5,803 nt of DNA, from assembly GCA_024404655.1 (NCBI GenBank), contig JAKSPR010000193.1:1-5803 (forward strand), in the 5' to 3' direction. Under the pieces are notes generated by a model. That model saw only the letters and a list, made by a program, of their open reading frames with translations. It made no database searches and was not told the origin of the DNA. The stretch's first letter is position 1, and every line of letters starts with the position of its first letter. Source of the stretch: Clostridia bacterium. Its GTDB lineage: Bacteria; Bacillota; Clostridia; Oscillospirales; CAG-272. A program made the translations under genes and the position numbers. This document shows, piece after piece, positions 1 through 5,803 of this stretch.

Positions 1-2
1 GC

Positions 3-200
3 GGTGCGGTCTTCCAGAAGGTTTCCTGCCTGACCGGAGAAGAGGTCACCTCTTCCGTAAATGGCGGTGTTCTTGAAAGCACGCTCCCGACAGAAAACCG
101 GGCAGCCATTGCAACCGTTGTCGCCGTCACCCTTGACAGACCCGTCAAAAAAGCGTTTGAAGGTTTTGATCCCGATACCTTTGACGCTTACTGCAAATAA
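3..200 (+). CDS. C-terminal fragment of unidentified protein (possibly a glycoside hydrolase)
   Basis: An open frame runs from the left edge to a TAA at 198-200 and gives 65 residues with no start in the window. The other two forward frames hit stops early. The fragment reads as a beta-rich domain tail: a GEEV turn, a GGVLESTLP segment, then a hydrophobic strand TVVAVTLDRPV, and finally a short polar tail ending DAYCK. Alternating strand-and-loop patterns ending in a 'VVAL/VVAV' strand resemble the C-terminal beta-sandwich of some glycoside hydrolases, such as bacterial alpha-L-fucosidases of family GH29. I do not recognise it securely. The reading frame is well supported by its stop lying just ahead of a strong terminator at 214-241; the function is a weak guess. 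It is convergent with the SGNH hydrolase gene. Confidence 0.7.
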   Translation, partial: GAVFQKVSCLTGEEVTSSVNGGVLESTLPTENRAAIATVVAVTLDRPVKKAFEGFDPDTFDAYCK

Positions 201-213
201 TCGAAAAAACGCA

Positions 214-241
214 AAAATGGCCTGCCGCGGCAGGTCATTTT
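214..241. terminator. Bidirectional intrinsic terminator between convergent genes
   Basis: A 12-pair stem (214-225 with 230-241, one G-T wobble at 220/235) closes a CGCG loop at 226-229. The GC-rich core CCTGC/GCAGG is flanked by AAAA on the left and TTTT on the right. Rightward transcripts end in a U-rich run (TTTTCTTT, 238-245). Leftward transcripts end in the complement of the A-rich stretch 204-217. It lies 13 bases after the stop of the left-edge gene and 14 bases beyond the stop of the leftward SGNH gene, so it can serve both. Confidence 0.88.
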
Positions 242-255
242 CTTTGTTCAGATAT

Positions 256-978
256 TCAGAGCTGTGCTTCCACACAGGAAAGCCACTGTTTTGCGATCAG
301 GGCGTGGCCTGCCATGGTGGGATGAATATTGTCCCAGACAAAATAAGAGGGGCGTGCTTTGGCGGCGTACGCATCCAGTGCATCCTGGAGGGGAACGAAA
401 ATGCAGTGCTGCTCCTTCGCTGTTTCCGCAACGGCTTTCTGAACAAGGGTCATTTCCTCCTTGCGGCAGAGCGCTTCCTCTTTGGTCAGGCTGTAATTGA
501 GCGGCTTGAAATAGGGCTCATATTCCGGGTGCGGCACACCTTCATAGGCATTCGGATAGTTATCCGTGATGAGATAAAACGGCTCACAGAGGATGAGCTT
601 GGTGTCGGGCAGCGCTTCTCTTGTTCTCCGGATCATTTCACAAAGGTTAGCACGGCAGCGTTCCGCGATCTCACCCCGGGGATGAGACGAGGCTGCGGCA
701 ACATCATTTGCGCCTGCGAGAATACTGACCATCGTGGGATTGTTCTCAATGACATCCGTTTCCCAAAGATCAAGAATCTGGTCAAAACGGTAACCGCTGT
801 AGCCCTTATTGATGAATTTCGGCATGCGTTCGCAGTTGTCAAGGGCCATCTGGGATGCCGCCGTATACTGATAGCCATGGCCGAAAATATGATTGCAGTC
901 CATGCTGTGTCCGCGGTTGCCGTCAGTGATGGAATCGCCGGAAAACAGGACGATATCGTGAGAATCAAGGTAGATCAT
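256..978 (-). CDS. SGNH/GDSL-family hydrolase (esterase/lipase-like)
   Basis: This 240-residue protein has the four conserved blocks of SGNH hydrolases. Block I is FSGDSITDG at residues 12-20, with Ser16 the predicted nucleophile. Block II contains Gly59 in NKGYSG. Block III is GAND at 89-92, with Asn91 an oxyanion-hole residue. Block V is DNIH at 216-219, with Asp216 and His219 completing the triad. The length is normal for a single-domain member. No signal peptide or membrane segment is visible, so it should be cytoplasmic. Family members remove acyl groups, often acetyl groups from sugars or polysaccharides; the substrate cannot be told from sequence alone. A GGAGG ribosome binding site (986-990) sits 7 bases before the ATG, which fixes this start. 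The gene is monocistronic, with its own promoter at 1014-1041 and a terminator at 214-241. If the left neighbour is a glycosidase, a role in carbohydrate deacetylation would fit, but the two are convergent and not one operon. Confidence 0.95.
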   Translation of the reverse strand: MIYLDSHDIVLFSGDSITDGNRGHSMDCNHIFGHGYQYTAASQMALDNCERMPKFINKGYSGYRFDQILDLWETDVIENNPTMVSILAGANDVAAASSHPRGEIAERCRANLCEMIRRTREALPDTKLILCEPFYLITDNYPNAYEGVPHPEYEPYFKPLNYSLTKEEALCRKEEMTLVQKAVAETAKEQHCIFVPLQDALDAYAAKARPSYFVWDNIHPTMAGHALIAKQWLSCVEAQL

Positions 979-1013
979 GGTATTGCCTCCGAATCTGATT
1001 TCTTTATATACCG

Positions 1014-1041
1014 ATTATATCACAAATCCGCAAACTGTCAT
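1014..1041 (-). promoter_or_regulatory. Sigma-A-type extended -10 promoter for the SGNH hydrolase gene
   Basis: Reading leftward, there is a -35 box ATGACA (complement of 1036-1041, 5 of 6 matches to TTGACA), a 16-base spacer and a perfect -10 box TATAAT (complement of 1014-1019). The -10 is preceded by TGA, giving the TGnTATAAT extended form. The predicted start of transcription is near 1007. This leaves a leader of roughly 30 bases that contains the GGAGG site at 986-990. The arrangement is near-ideal for a vegetative promoter, and no operator-like repeat overlaps it. Confidence 0.82.
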
Positions 1042-1133
1042 CAAGCAAGTTTCTCTTTACAATTTCGCCACAAAATCTTTTTCGTTTTTTCAAAGATCAT
1101 TCAGGGAAAAAGAAAGAAAAATCCCAACAGTTA

Positions 1134-1142
1134 TGGTATACT
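1134..1142 (+). promoter_or_regulatory. Probable extended -10 promoter for the SLH-transglutaminase gene
   Basis: TGGTATACT carries the TGn extension followed by TATACT, 5 of 6 matches to TATAAT. No good -35 box is present where one would be expected (about 1114-1119, an A-rich run); extended -10 promoters can work without one. The predicted transcription start is at about 1149-1150, exactly the foot of the hairpin at 1150-1188. This is the best forward candidate in the 248-base intergenic region. A second AT-rich stretch, TATACATTAT at 1189-1198, lacks a plausible -35 or TG extension. Confidence 0.5.
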
Positions 1143-1149
1143 TTTGTCA

Positions 1150-1188
1150 GAATCCTGTACCGGAACACCCTCGTTCCGGCACAGATTC
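1150..1188 (+). repeat. Imperfect inverted repeat / hairpin in the 5' leader of the SLH gene
   Basis: Arm 1150-1166 pairs with arm 1173-1188 around a 6-base loop (ACCCTC). The inner seven pairs, CCGGAAC/GTTCCGG, are perfect. The arms continue through one A-C mismatch (1159/1180), four more pairs, a bulged C at 1154 and four outer pairs GAAT/ATTC, for 15 pairs in total. Neither direction is followed by a run of T, so it is not a standard intrinsic terminator. Its base coincides with the predicted start of the rightward transcript, so it could be a 5' stem-loop protecting the mRNA or a DNA operator. GTATA (1136-1140) and TATAC (1189-1193) extend the symmetry further, across the -10 box. The structure is seen directly; the role is inferred. 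Confidence 0.7.
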
Positions 1189-1201
1189 TATACATTATGA
1201 C

Positions 1202-1233
1202 AGGAAAGGATACCGCCGCCGATTGAATGCGGC
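1202..1233 (+). promoter_or_regulatory. Ribosome binding site with unusual spacing and a small start-region hairpin
   Basis: The only purine-rich Shine-Dalgarno-like tract ahead of the SLH gene is AGGAAAGGA at 1202-1210. It lies 16 bases from ATG 1227, 25 from ATG 1236 and 34 from ATG 1245, all too far for normal initiation. GCCGC (1215-1219) can pair with GCGGC (1229-1233) around a 9-base loop that holds most of ATG 1227. If this stem forms, the effective distance from the tract to ATG 1236 falls to about 6 bases, which would favour that start. The in-frame codon just before 1227 is TGA (1224-1226), so no earlier start is possible. Confidence 0.4.
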
Positions 1234-2738
1234 AGATGACCGGTATGAAAAAAAAGCACCTGTATCGTTTGATTTCCCTGTTCTGCATTCTCCCGCTTCT
1301 GTCGACGTTTCTCATCCCGGCGTGGGCAGCGGATACAAAATATGAATTCCGGGATGTTTCACCAAAAGATTGGTATTATTCTTACGCTTCGGAGGTCTGC
1401 TCTCTCGGACTGATGATCGGCACAGGGGAGGATCGGTTCTCCCCTGCAAACCTGATCACCTCGCTGGAAGCAGTCACCCTGCTTGCGCGGCTTCATGCCC
1501 GCTCTGTCAAAGACGGAGAAACCGCTCTTTCCGGATTTACCGCCAAGGGCGGCAAATGGTATCAAGGCTATTTCGATTACTGCCTTGCCAAAGGACTGCT
1601 TCTGCAGAATCAAGCGGATATGCTGATTTCCATGGCAGGGGAGCCGATCTCCCGTGCAATGCTGCTGGATATTTTTTCCACGCTGCCCCCGTCCTTCTGG
1701 GTAGAGATCAACACGGTCTCTGACAACATGATCCCGGATGTTTCCAACGGTCATCCCTCTGCGCCTTCGATCTACCGTGCTTACCGCAGCGGCATTGTCA
1801 TCGGTATTGACGACAAAGGAACTTTCGACCCGGCCGGGCTGATTTCCCGTGCGGAAGTCGCGGCCATTGTGGTACGGATGGCAAATCCCGCAAAACGGCT
1901 GTCTGTCAATCTCGGCGGAAGTGAGGTCACCCTGTGGTCTGCGGACGGGCACTCCGTCACAGTCCCGCGCAAAGACAGTGCAGCGCTGATCGCCCTTGGC
2001 TGGCGGGAGCAGAAATACCCCGAAAAGTTTGATCTGGAAGCACTGCTCAATGATGCGATCCTTACGCCGACCAAAACCGGGTATGAACCCCTTGATAAAA
2101 TGGTGGATGCAGTTTTTGCAAAAATCCTGAACGACAAAATGTCCACCGCCGAAAAGGTTCAGGCCTGCTATGATTATCTTGTCGCAAACTTTACCTACGG
2201 TTCCAGCCCGGTCGCCGGGAAATACCGTCCGATCTACAAGAGCAACCCTTACGCCTCCATGGACCCCGCACGCAAGGTAAAATCTGCCCCCTCCATGAGC
2301 GCGGATCGCGGGTATTATTACTGGCTTGTGGCTTTACAGGATCATGCTCTGGAAGGATATACCGCCATGTACGCTGCCGAAATGCTGGATGGCAAGGTAG
2401 GATGGTGCGATCATTATTCCTCGGCCTTTGCCGTTATGATGCTGCGCATCGGCTTGCCTTGTTTCCCGCTTTATGTCAATTCCCTGCTCGGCAGTACCTA
2501 CGAGCCGCACATGACAACGATCATGACCGTTGGCGGCGTCGATCTCAATTTTGACCCGCAGATTGAAGCGGTGATCGTAAAATCCTCCGGTTCCAACAAG
2601 CACAAGCGTTACGGAAAGATGCTGTCGGAGCTTTCCAAAGAGCTGAAGAACTTCGATCATCTGGAAGACTGCCGCGCATTGTTCGGGGAATGCTCCTATA
2701 CTGCATCCTCGATGGAAAAGGTCATGAAAGCAAAATAA
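1227..2738 (+). CDS. Secreted SLH-domain protein with C-terminal transglutaminase-like domain
   Basis: The longest reading is 503 residues. An export signal runs to about residue 34: a KKK start from Met7, a hydrophobic core ISLFCILPLLSTFLIP, and an AWA cleavage site. Three S-layer homology repeats follow at about 39-90, 103-152 and 168-222; the third has the clearest SRAE motif, close to the classic TRAE, while the first two are degenerate. SLH repeats bind secondary cell-wall polymers, so the protein should sit on the cell surface. After a linker (about 223-285), residues 286-450 resemble the transglutaminase-like/papain fold. The predicted triad is Cys394 in GWCDHYSSAFA, His428 in PHMTT and Asp443 in NFDPQ. 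Such domains may be crosslinking enzymes, proteases or peptidases; the activity here is unknown. The true start may be Met4 (1236) or Met7 (1245), because no tract is well placed for Met1. The gene is transcribed alone and ends at a bidirectional terminator shared with the MoxR/DUF58 operon. Confidence 0.92.
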   Translation: MRQMTGMKKKHLYRLISLFCILPLLSTFLIPAWAADTKYEFRDVSPKDWYYSYASEVCSLGLMIGTGEDRFSPANLITSLEAVTLLARLHARSVKDGETALSGFTAKGGKWYQGYFDYCLAKGLLLQNQADMLISMAGEPISRAMLLDIFSTLPPSFWVEINTVSDNMIPDVSNGHPSAPSIYRAYRSGIVIGIDDKGTFDPAGLISRAEVAAIVVRMANPAKRLSVNLGGSEVTLWSADGHSVTVPRKDSAALIALGWREQKYPEKFDLEALLNDAILTPTKTGYEPLDKMVDAVFAKILNDKMSTAEKVQACYDYLVANFTYGSSPVAGKYRPIYKSNPYASMDPARKVKSAPSMSADRGYYYWLVALQDHALEGYTAMYAAEMLDGKVGWCDHYSSAFAVMMLRIGLPCFPLYVNSLLGSTYEPHMTTIMTVGGVDLNFDPQIEAVIVKSSGSNKHKRYGKMLSELSKELKNFDHLEDCRALFGECSYTASSMEKVMKAK

Positions 2739-2740
2739 GC

Positions 2741-2787
2741 AAAAAAGATCGGGCCTGCACGGTTTTGAATCGTGCAGGCCTGTTTTT
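2741..2787. terminator. Strong bidirectional intrinsic terminator
   Basis: A perfect 10-pair GC-rich stem (2752-2761 with 2771-2780, GGCCTGCACG/CGTGCAGGCC) has a 9-base loop. It can be extended by a G-T wobble and a C-G pair at the base. A run of five T (2783-2787) follows in the rightward direction. AAAAAA at 2741-2746 gives a matching U run for leftward transcripts. It lies between the stop of the SLH-transglutaminase gene (2738) and the end of the last operon gene (2792), so it terminates both convergent units. Confidence 0.93.
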
Positions 2788-2791
2788 CGTT

Positions 2792-4240
2792 TCAGAGGGT
2801 ACTTAATAAGTAGTTATGAAGTGCGGCAAGGCTTGATTCTTGGCTTTCCTGCAGGTCACCGTAGTGCAGATTCTCGTATTCTACCGCATAAATATGGGCA
2901 TTTGGGAAATAAGAATCCTCTGCTGTCTTTCCGGCGCGTTCACGGGGGGTATCCGACGGGCGGACAGCAAAGACGCGCTCTTCCATGCAGCGGGCGTAGA
3001 CGGCGTAAGCATAAGCGTATTGTTCACCGGGACTTGCAAGAGCCGCAAAATGCTTTTCGTATTCGCTGCGGGTGGGCAGCTTCCGTGTTCTGCGGCGCCA
3101 GGAGGGAAGAATGTTTTCCACAGTGTCGGTGAAATGTCCGGCAGGAGCCATGACGCCGGAATCCTTCCGGTATCTCCGGCTCCATAGCAGGACGAGAGCG
3201 GTGCGGAAACGCTTCCCCCACTGTTTTGCTTTGTCGCGGAAAACCGGGATAACGAGAATCACAAAGATAGCGCAGACGAAAATGCAGAGGAAAACGAACA
3301 GCCATCGGATCCCCTTTCCTGCCCCCGGAAACAGAACCTCGATCAGACCGTTGGCTCCGCCGGGAAGTTCGATGGGCCGTCCCGGATGAGCTCCGCCGGC
3401 GTGAACAATGGAATAGGCAAACAGGAACCGTACCAACCGGAACAGGAACAGAACAACGCTCCGCACAAGGAACATAAGCGCAACAATGCCCGCCGCTCCG
3501 CCGAAAATCACGATCGCGCTGAACAACTTGGCCGCATCATTGACATGGCTGACGCGGTTATCGTATTCCCGGGTCAGAAGCTCCTGATTCATCAGAGCCA
3601 TATATAGCAGCAGAGCTGTGACCTCAAACGCCGGCATGGTCGCCGCATAGATACCAATGGAATAACCGCCTGCATAGAGGATTTCCAGTGTCTGGAAGAC
3701 AATCATCATGATGACGATCGTCGTGGAGCGCTGGGAGACGAGGACATTATGGGGAATAAACCAGAGATAGGCACCGTATTCGATCAGTGCGATGCTGCCG
3801 ACGGCCAGAAGAACGGGTTCTACTGCGCTTCTGGTGTAGATATCCGCGTACCTGTGCATGATGGCAAACCCGATCCGCACAGCGACACCCGTCCATGCGA
3901 GGGCTGCAAGGTGCGCGGGAATCGCCTGCCACGCTTTATAGCGGTGCTTCATATCCTCATAGCCGTTTCCGGCTTTAGGACGGCGGATACGAAACAGTTT
4001 TCCCGTCGCCGCCTGAATACCGTATCCGGCAGCAAGGCACAGCGCAAAATAGACAAGCAGCTGCACCTGAATAAAACCGGGATTTTCATAGAGCGTTAGC
4101 AGAAGAATACAGGGAAAATGAACGGTCAGAAGGCCGTAGCAGAGGACAGCAAGGAATTTATAAACCCCGGCAAGGTCATGGTTGCCTGCAAGGGATTTCG
4201 GGACGGTGTAGATACGTCCGGAGGAACTGTGGTCATTCAT
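2792..4240 (-). CDS. Multi-pass membrane protein with DUF4129-like C-terminal domain
   Basis: This 482-residue protein has about seven or eight hydrophobic segments, at roughly 28-50, 57-78, 107-128, 140-161, 172-190, 193-215, 238-272 and 312-333. A positively charged stretch and a soluble tail of about 145 residues follow. The tail contains SEYEKHFAALASPGEQYAYAYAVY (392-415; helical), TPRERAG (431-437) and YAVEYENLHYGD (451-462). This order of a helical region, a TPrE motif and a final Y-E-x-x-x-Y-G motif is typical of DUF4129, found at the C-terminus of TgpA-like membrane transglutaminases and of proteins near MoxR/DUF58 genes. No Cys-His-Asp transglutaminase core lies between the membrane part and the tail. 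The ATG overlaps the DUF58 stop as ATGA (4237-4240), implying translational coupling, and an AAAGGGGG tract sits 9 bases upstream. It is the last gene of the operon. The DUF4129 match is by motif only. Confidence 0.88.
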   Translation of the reverse strand: MNDHSSSGRIYTVPKSLAGNHDLAGVYKFLAVLCYGLLTVHFPCILLLTLYENPGFIQVQLLVYFALCLAAGYGIQAATGKLFRIRRPKAGNGYEDMKHRYKAWQAIPAHLAALAWTGVAVRIGFAIMHRYADIYTRSAVEPVLLAVGSIALIEYGAYLWFIPHNVLVSQRSTTIVIMMIVFQTLEILYAGGYSIGIYAATMPAFEVTALLLYMALMNQELLTREYDNRVSHVNDAAKLFSAIVIFGGAAGIVALMFLVRSVVLFLFRLVRFLFAYSIVHAGGAHPGRPIELPGGANGLIEVLFPGAGKGIRWLFVFLCIFVCAIFVILVIPVFRDKAKQWGKRFRTALVLLWSRRYRKDSGVMAPAGHFTDTVENILPSWRRRTRKLPTRSEYEKHFAALASPGEQYAYAYAVYARCMEERVFAVRPSDTPRERAGKTAEDSYFPNAHIYAVEYENLHYGDLQESQESSLAALHNYLLSTL

Positions 4241-5514
4241 GTGTTCTGACCCCCTTTCGGCATCTCATCGGGGAGAAGGCCATTCAGATAATAGACCTCG
4301 ATATCCTCCGGGATCAGGACGTTATTGTAGGTCGTCATGATATAATACACGATATGGACACCGCGGGCTTCCATGGCTCTGTGGAACGTGAGCATGCGTC
4401 CGGAAAAATAAGCGGATACCAGGATCAGGCTGACTTGACCGGGATACTGCTCCGACGCAGTATAAAGTTCAGGATTTTCCAGAATATGATCGAGAAAATC
4501 TTCCTCCGCAAGAGAGATTTCTTCCGGGATGGCGGCAAGGAGCCGCTCTGCTCCGATGAGGTCCTCCGGGGTACGGCAGGTACGGACAGCGGTGATGCGG
4601 TGCCCCTCTCTATCATCGGAGACCGGTCCCGAAATGGCATCATGATCCGGTCTGACAACAGTCATCCCCGGCATTCTTGTATTCCAGAACATACGGATGC
4701 CAAGACCTGCGTGTACGCCGTCTTCCAGCAGTGTCGCGGCCGTACTGATGCAGCGCTCGACCTCCTCCGGCGCACTGGGTCTGACCGGGTCTTTTTCGAT
4801 GGTTCTCGACTGGGTGTTGAGAATGATATTATAACCGCTGGGAACGGTCGGTTCCTCAATATTTACCATATAATGGCCGTGAACCGCGCTTGATTTCCAG
4901 TTGACGGCGCGCATGGGATCGCCGGAGCGGTAATCTCTGGCTCCGGCAAAGAGCAGCGGATCCGTCATTCGGCTGCGCTCCACGGGCTGATCGCCGCCGG
5001 CACCATCCGCAGCGACAAATTCCCGCCGCAGATCATAGAGCTTCGGCAGAACGGTCAGTTTTGTCGGTCTGAAGTCTTCCAGCTCCGTCGACGCTACAGA
5101 AACGGGATTCATGCCGAACAGATCATTTGTCACAAGATGGCTTGCGCCGATCTCATATACACCACGCTTCCGTCCGGTCACACGCCAGCGACGGCTGATC
5201 TTCTGATAACTGCGGAGAACATAGATGGATTGTGCACCGAATTCATAGGTCTCTTTGGGTTTTCCGTCAGCGCATTTGTCGGTAAAGTGGAACATCATGC
5301 CTACAGGAAGATCGGTATTGACTTTGATGAAGGGCAGCGGAAGCCATTTTCTGTTCGACAGTTCCTCATAAAGGTACATATCTTCACCGGAGCGGACTTC
5401 ATCCCGGTCGAGCCGGATGTGATAGGTCAGCCCCCTGGTGGTAAGGTGCCGATAGAGGTATATCTGCAGAATATAAAGGATGACCGCCGCCAGAAGTACG
5501 GACAGGTACAGCAT
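4237..5514 (-). CDS. DUF58 domain-containing protein
   Basis: This 425-residue protein has one N-terminal membrane segment (about 2-20) and a beta-rich region with an RKRGVYEIG motif (115-123) and NDLFGM (130-135). The DUF58 signature follows at 185-221: DPLLFAGARDYRSGDPMRAVNWKSSA and then HYMVNIEEP. In the family this reads roughly F-x-x-x-R-x-Y-x-x-G-D-x-x-R-x-[IV]-x-W-x-x-[ST]-A. The region after it corresponds to a von Willebrand factor A-like fold, but the metal-site position reads ILNTQSR (231-237) with Asn instead of Asp, so metal binding may be lost. DUF58 proteins are nearly always encoded beside MoxR ATPases and are thought to be their partners at the membrane; the biochemical role is unknown. 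The start has a GGAG (complement of 5524-5527) 9 bases upstream. The gene begins 18 bases after the MoxR stop and overlaps the next gene by 4 bases, so all three form one operon. Confidence 0.95.
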   Translation of the reverse strand: MLYLSVLLAAVILYILQIYLYRHLTTRGLTYHIRLDRDEVRSGEDMYLYEELSNRKWLPLPFIKVNTDLPVGMMFHFTDKCADGKPKETYEFGAQSIYVLRSYQKISRRWRVTGRKRGVYEIGASHLVTNDLFGMNPVSVASTELEDFRPTKLTVLPKLYDLRREFVAADGAGGDQPVERSRMTDPLLFAGARDYRSGDPMRAVNWKSSAVHGHYMVNIEEPTVPSGYNIILNTQSRTIEKDPVRPSAPEEVERCISTAATLLEDGVHAGLGIRMFWNTRMPGMTVVRPDHDAISGPVSDDREGHRITAVRTCRTPEDLIGAERLLAAIPEEISLAEEDFLDHILENPELYTASEQYPGQVSLILVSAYFSGRMLTFHRAMEARGVHIVYYIMTTYNNVLIPEDIEVYYLNGLLPDEMPKGGQNT

Positions 5515-5532
5515 ATACGCAGTCTCCGCGGG

Positions 5533-5803
5533 TCAGCCGATAGGGGCAGGGACGGTATTCAGAATCTCGCCGATGATGGTCTCTGCCAGTTCCATACGCC
5601 GGGACGCGCTCTGCGCACGGACAATCACGCGGTGGGAAAGCACCGGTACAGCAACAGCCTTGACATCATCCGGCAGGACAAAAGTTCTCCCCTGCATCGC
5701 AGCCCAGGCCTGCGCGGCATGAGCCAGTGCCAGCGTTGCGCGGGGCGAGATGCCGAGACGCAAACTGTCGTGGGTTCTTGTCGCTGCGGCGATCTGCACG
5801 AGA
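5533..5803 (-). CDS. MoxR-family AAA+ ATPase (C-terminal fragment)
   Basis: The frame is open to the right edge, so only the last 89 or so residues of a protein usually about 310-330 long are present. They form the C-terminal lid of MoxR ATPases. The stretch VQIAAATRTHDSLRLGISPRATLALAHAAQAWA contains the sensor-2 motif GISPRA, whose arginine contacts ATP. It is followed by GRTFVLPDDVKAVAVPVLSHR, matching the conserved GR-x-[YF]-V-x-P-x-D-V and L-x-HR motifs. The Walker A and B motifs lie outside the window. A GTG at 5797-5799 is an internal valine codon, not a start. These ATPases act as chaperone-like machines, often with DUF58/vWA proteins. This is the first visible gene of the operon; its promoter is not in the window. 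Confidence 0.95.
   Translation of the reverse strand, partial: LVQIAAATRTHDSLRLGISPRATLALAHAAQAWAAMQGRTFVLPDDVKAVAVPVLSHRVIVRAQSASRRMELAETIIGEILNTVPAPIG

Noticed and set aside
1150..1188. Hairpin as an intrinsic terminator or attenuator
   Set aside because: Neither side has the required T run, and no competing structure or leader ORF with a ribosome binding site is visible.
61..1200. A 379-codon forward open frame opposite the SGNH hydrolase gene
   Set aside because: The minus strand carries all SGNH catalytic blocks, a GGAGG site and a consensus promoter. The forward frame is low-complexity antisense sequence with no recognisable domain, and it also runs across a terminator and the promoter region.
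1197..1226. Nine-codon upstream ORF (MTGKDTAAD) ending in TGA immediately before ATG 1227
   Set aside because: No Shine-Dalgarno precedes its ATG, and the purine tract at 1202-1210 lies inside it. It is most likely chance. The resemblance of ATGACAGG (1197) to ATGACCGG (1236) is too short to claim a duplication or leader peptide.
1224..1226. In-frame TGA before the SLH gene read as a sense codon (alternative genetic code)
   Set aside because: TGA is the stop codon of the four minus-strand genes ending at 256, 2792, 4237 and 5533, so it acts as an ordinary stop here.
1359..1952. A 197-codon minus-strand open frame within the SLH gene
   Set aside because: It is antisense to the clear SLH repeats, has Arg/Gly-rich composition typical of a shadow frame, and shows no domain signal.
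2801..2811. Short palindrome ACTTAATAAGT
   Set aside because: It lies within the last codons of the membrane protein gene, just before its terminator. It is only 5 bases per arm and AT-rich, so chance is sufficient.
3072..3389. Forward open frames of about 100 codons opposite the membrane protein gene
   Set aside because: They are antisense shadows with no ribosome binding sites or domain features. The minus-strand gene is supported by membrane segments, operon overlap and its C-terminal motifs.

Overview
The window looks like chromosome from a Gram-positive, Bacillota/Clostridia-type bacterium, possibly a gut Oscillospirales-like lineage (inference). The reasons are a secreted protein with S-layer homology (SLH) domains, strong GGAGG-type ribosome binding sites, consensus sigma-A-like promoter elements, moderate GC content, and compact gene packing with bidirectional hairpin terminators between convergent genes. 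There is no sign of phage, insertion sequence, CRISPR, tRNA or rRNA.

Layout. (1) Positions 3-200 (+) are the last 65 codons of a gene that enters from the left. I cannot identify it firmly. (2) A bidirectional terminator at 214-241 separates it from a convergent cytoplasmic SGNH/GDSL hydrolase (256-978, -). That gene has a near-consensus extended -10 promoter at 1014-1041. (3) The 248-base divergent intergenic region (979-1226) also holds a probable extended -10 promoter firing rightward. A long imperfect hairpin (1150-1188) lies at its predicted transcription start, and the translation start region beyond it is unusually arranged. (4) This region drives a secreted, cell-wall-anchored protein (1227-2738, +) with a signal peptide, three SLH repeats and a C-terminal transglutaminase-like domain with an apparent Cys-His-Asp triad. 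(5) A second bidirectional terminator (about 2741-2787) separates it from a leftward operon. In transcription order the operon encodes a MoxR-type AAA+ ATPase (C-terminus only, 5533-5803), a DUF58 protein (4237-5514) and a multi-pass membrane protein with a DUF4129-like tail (2792-4240). The last two genes overlap by 4 bases (ATGA).

How they may work together. MoxR ATPase plus DUF58 protein, often followed by a membrane transglutaminase with a DUF4129 tail (TgpA-like), is a widespread conserved gene set of poorly known, envelope-related function. Here the operon's membrane protein has the membrane segments and the DUF4129-like tail but no transglutaminase core. A transglutaminase-like domain lies instead on the separate, surface-anchored SLH protein encoded convergently next door. 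A split version of the usual system is an inference from domain content and proximity only, and is the most interesting idea in the window. Otherwise the region is fairly ordinary.
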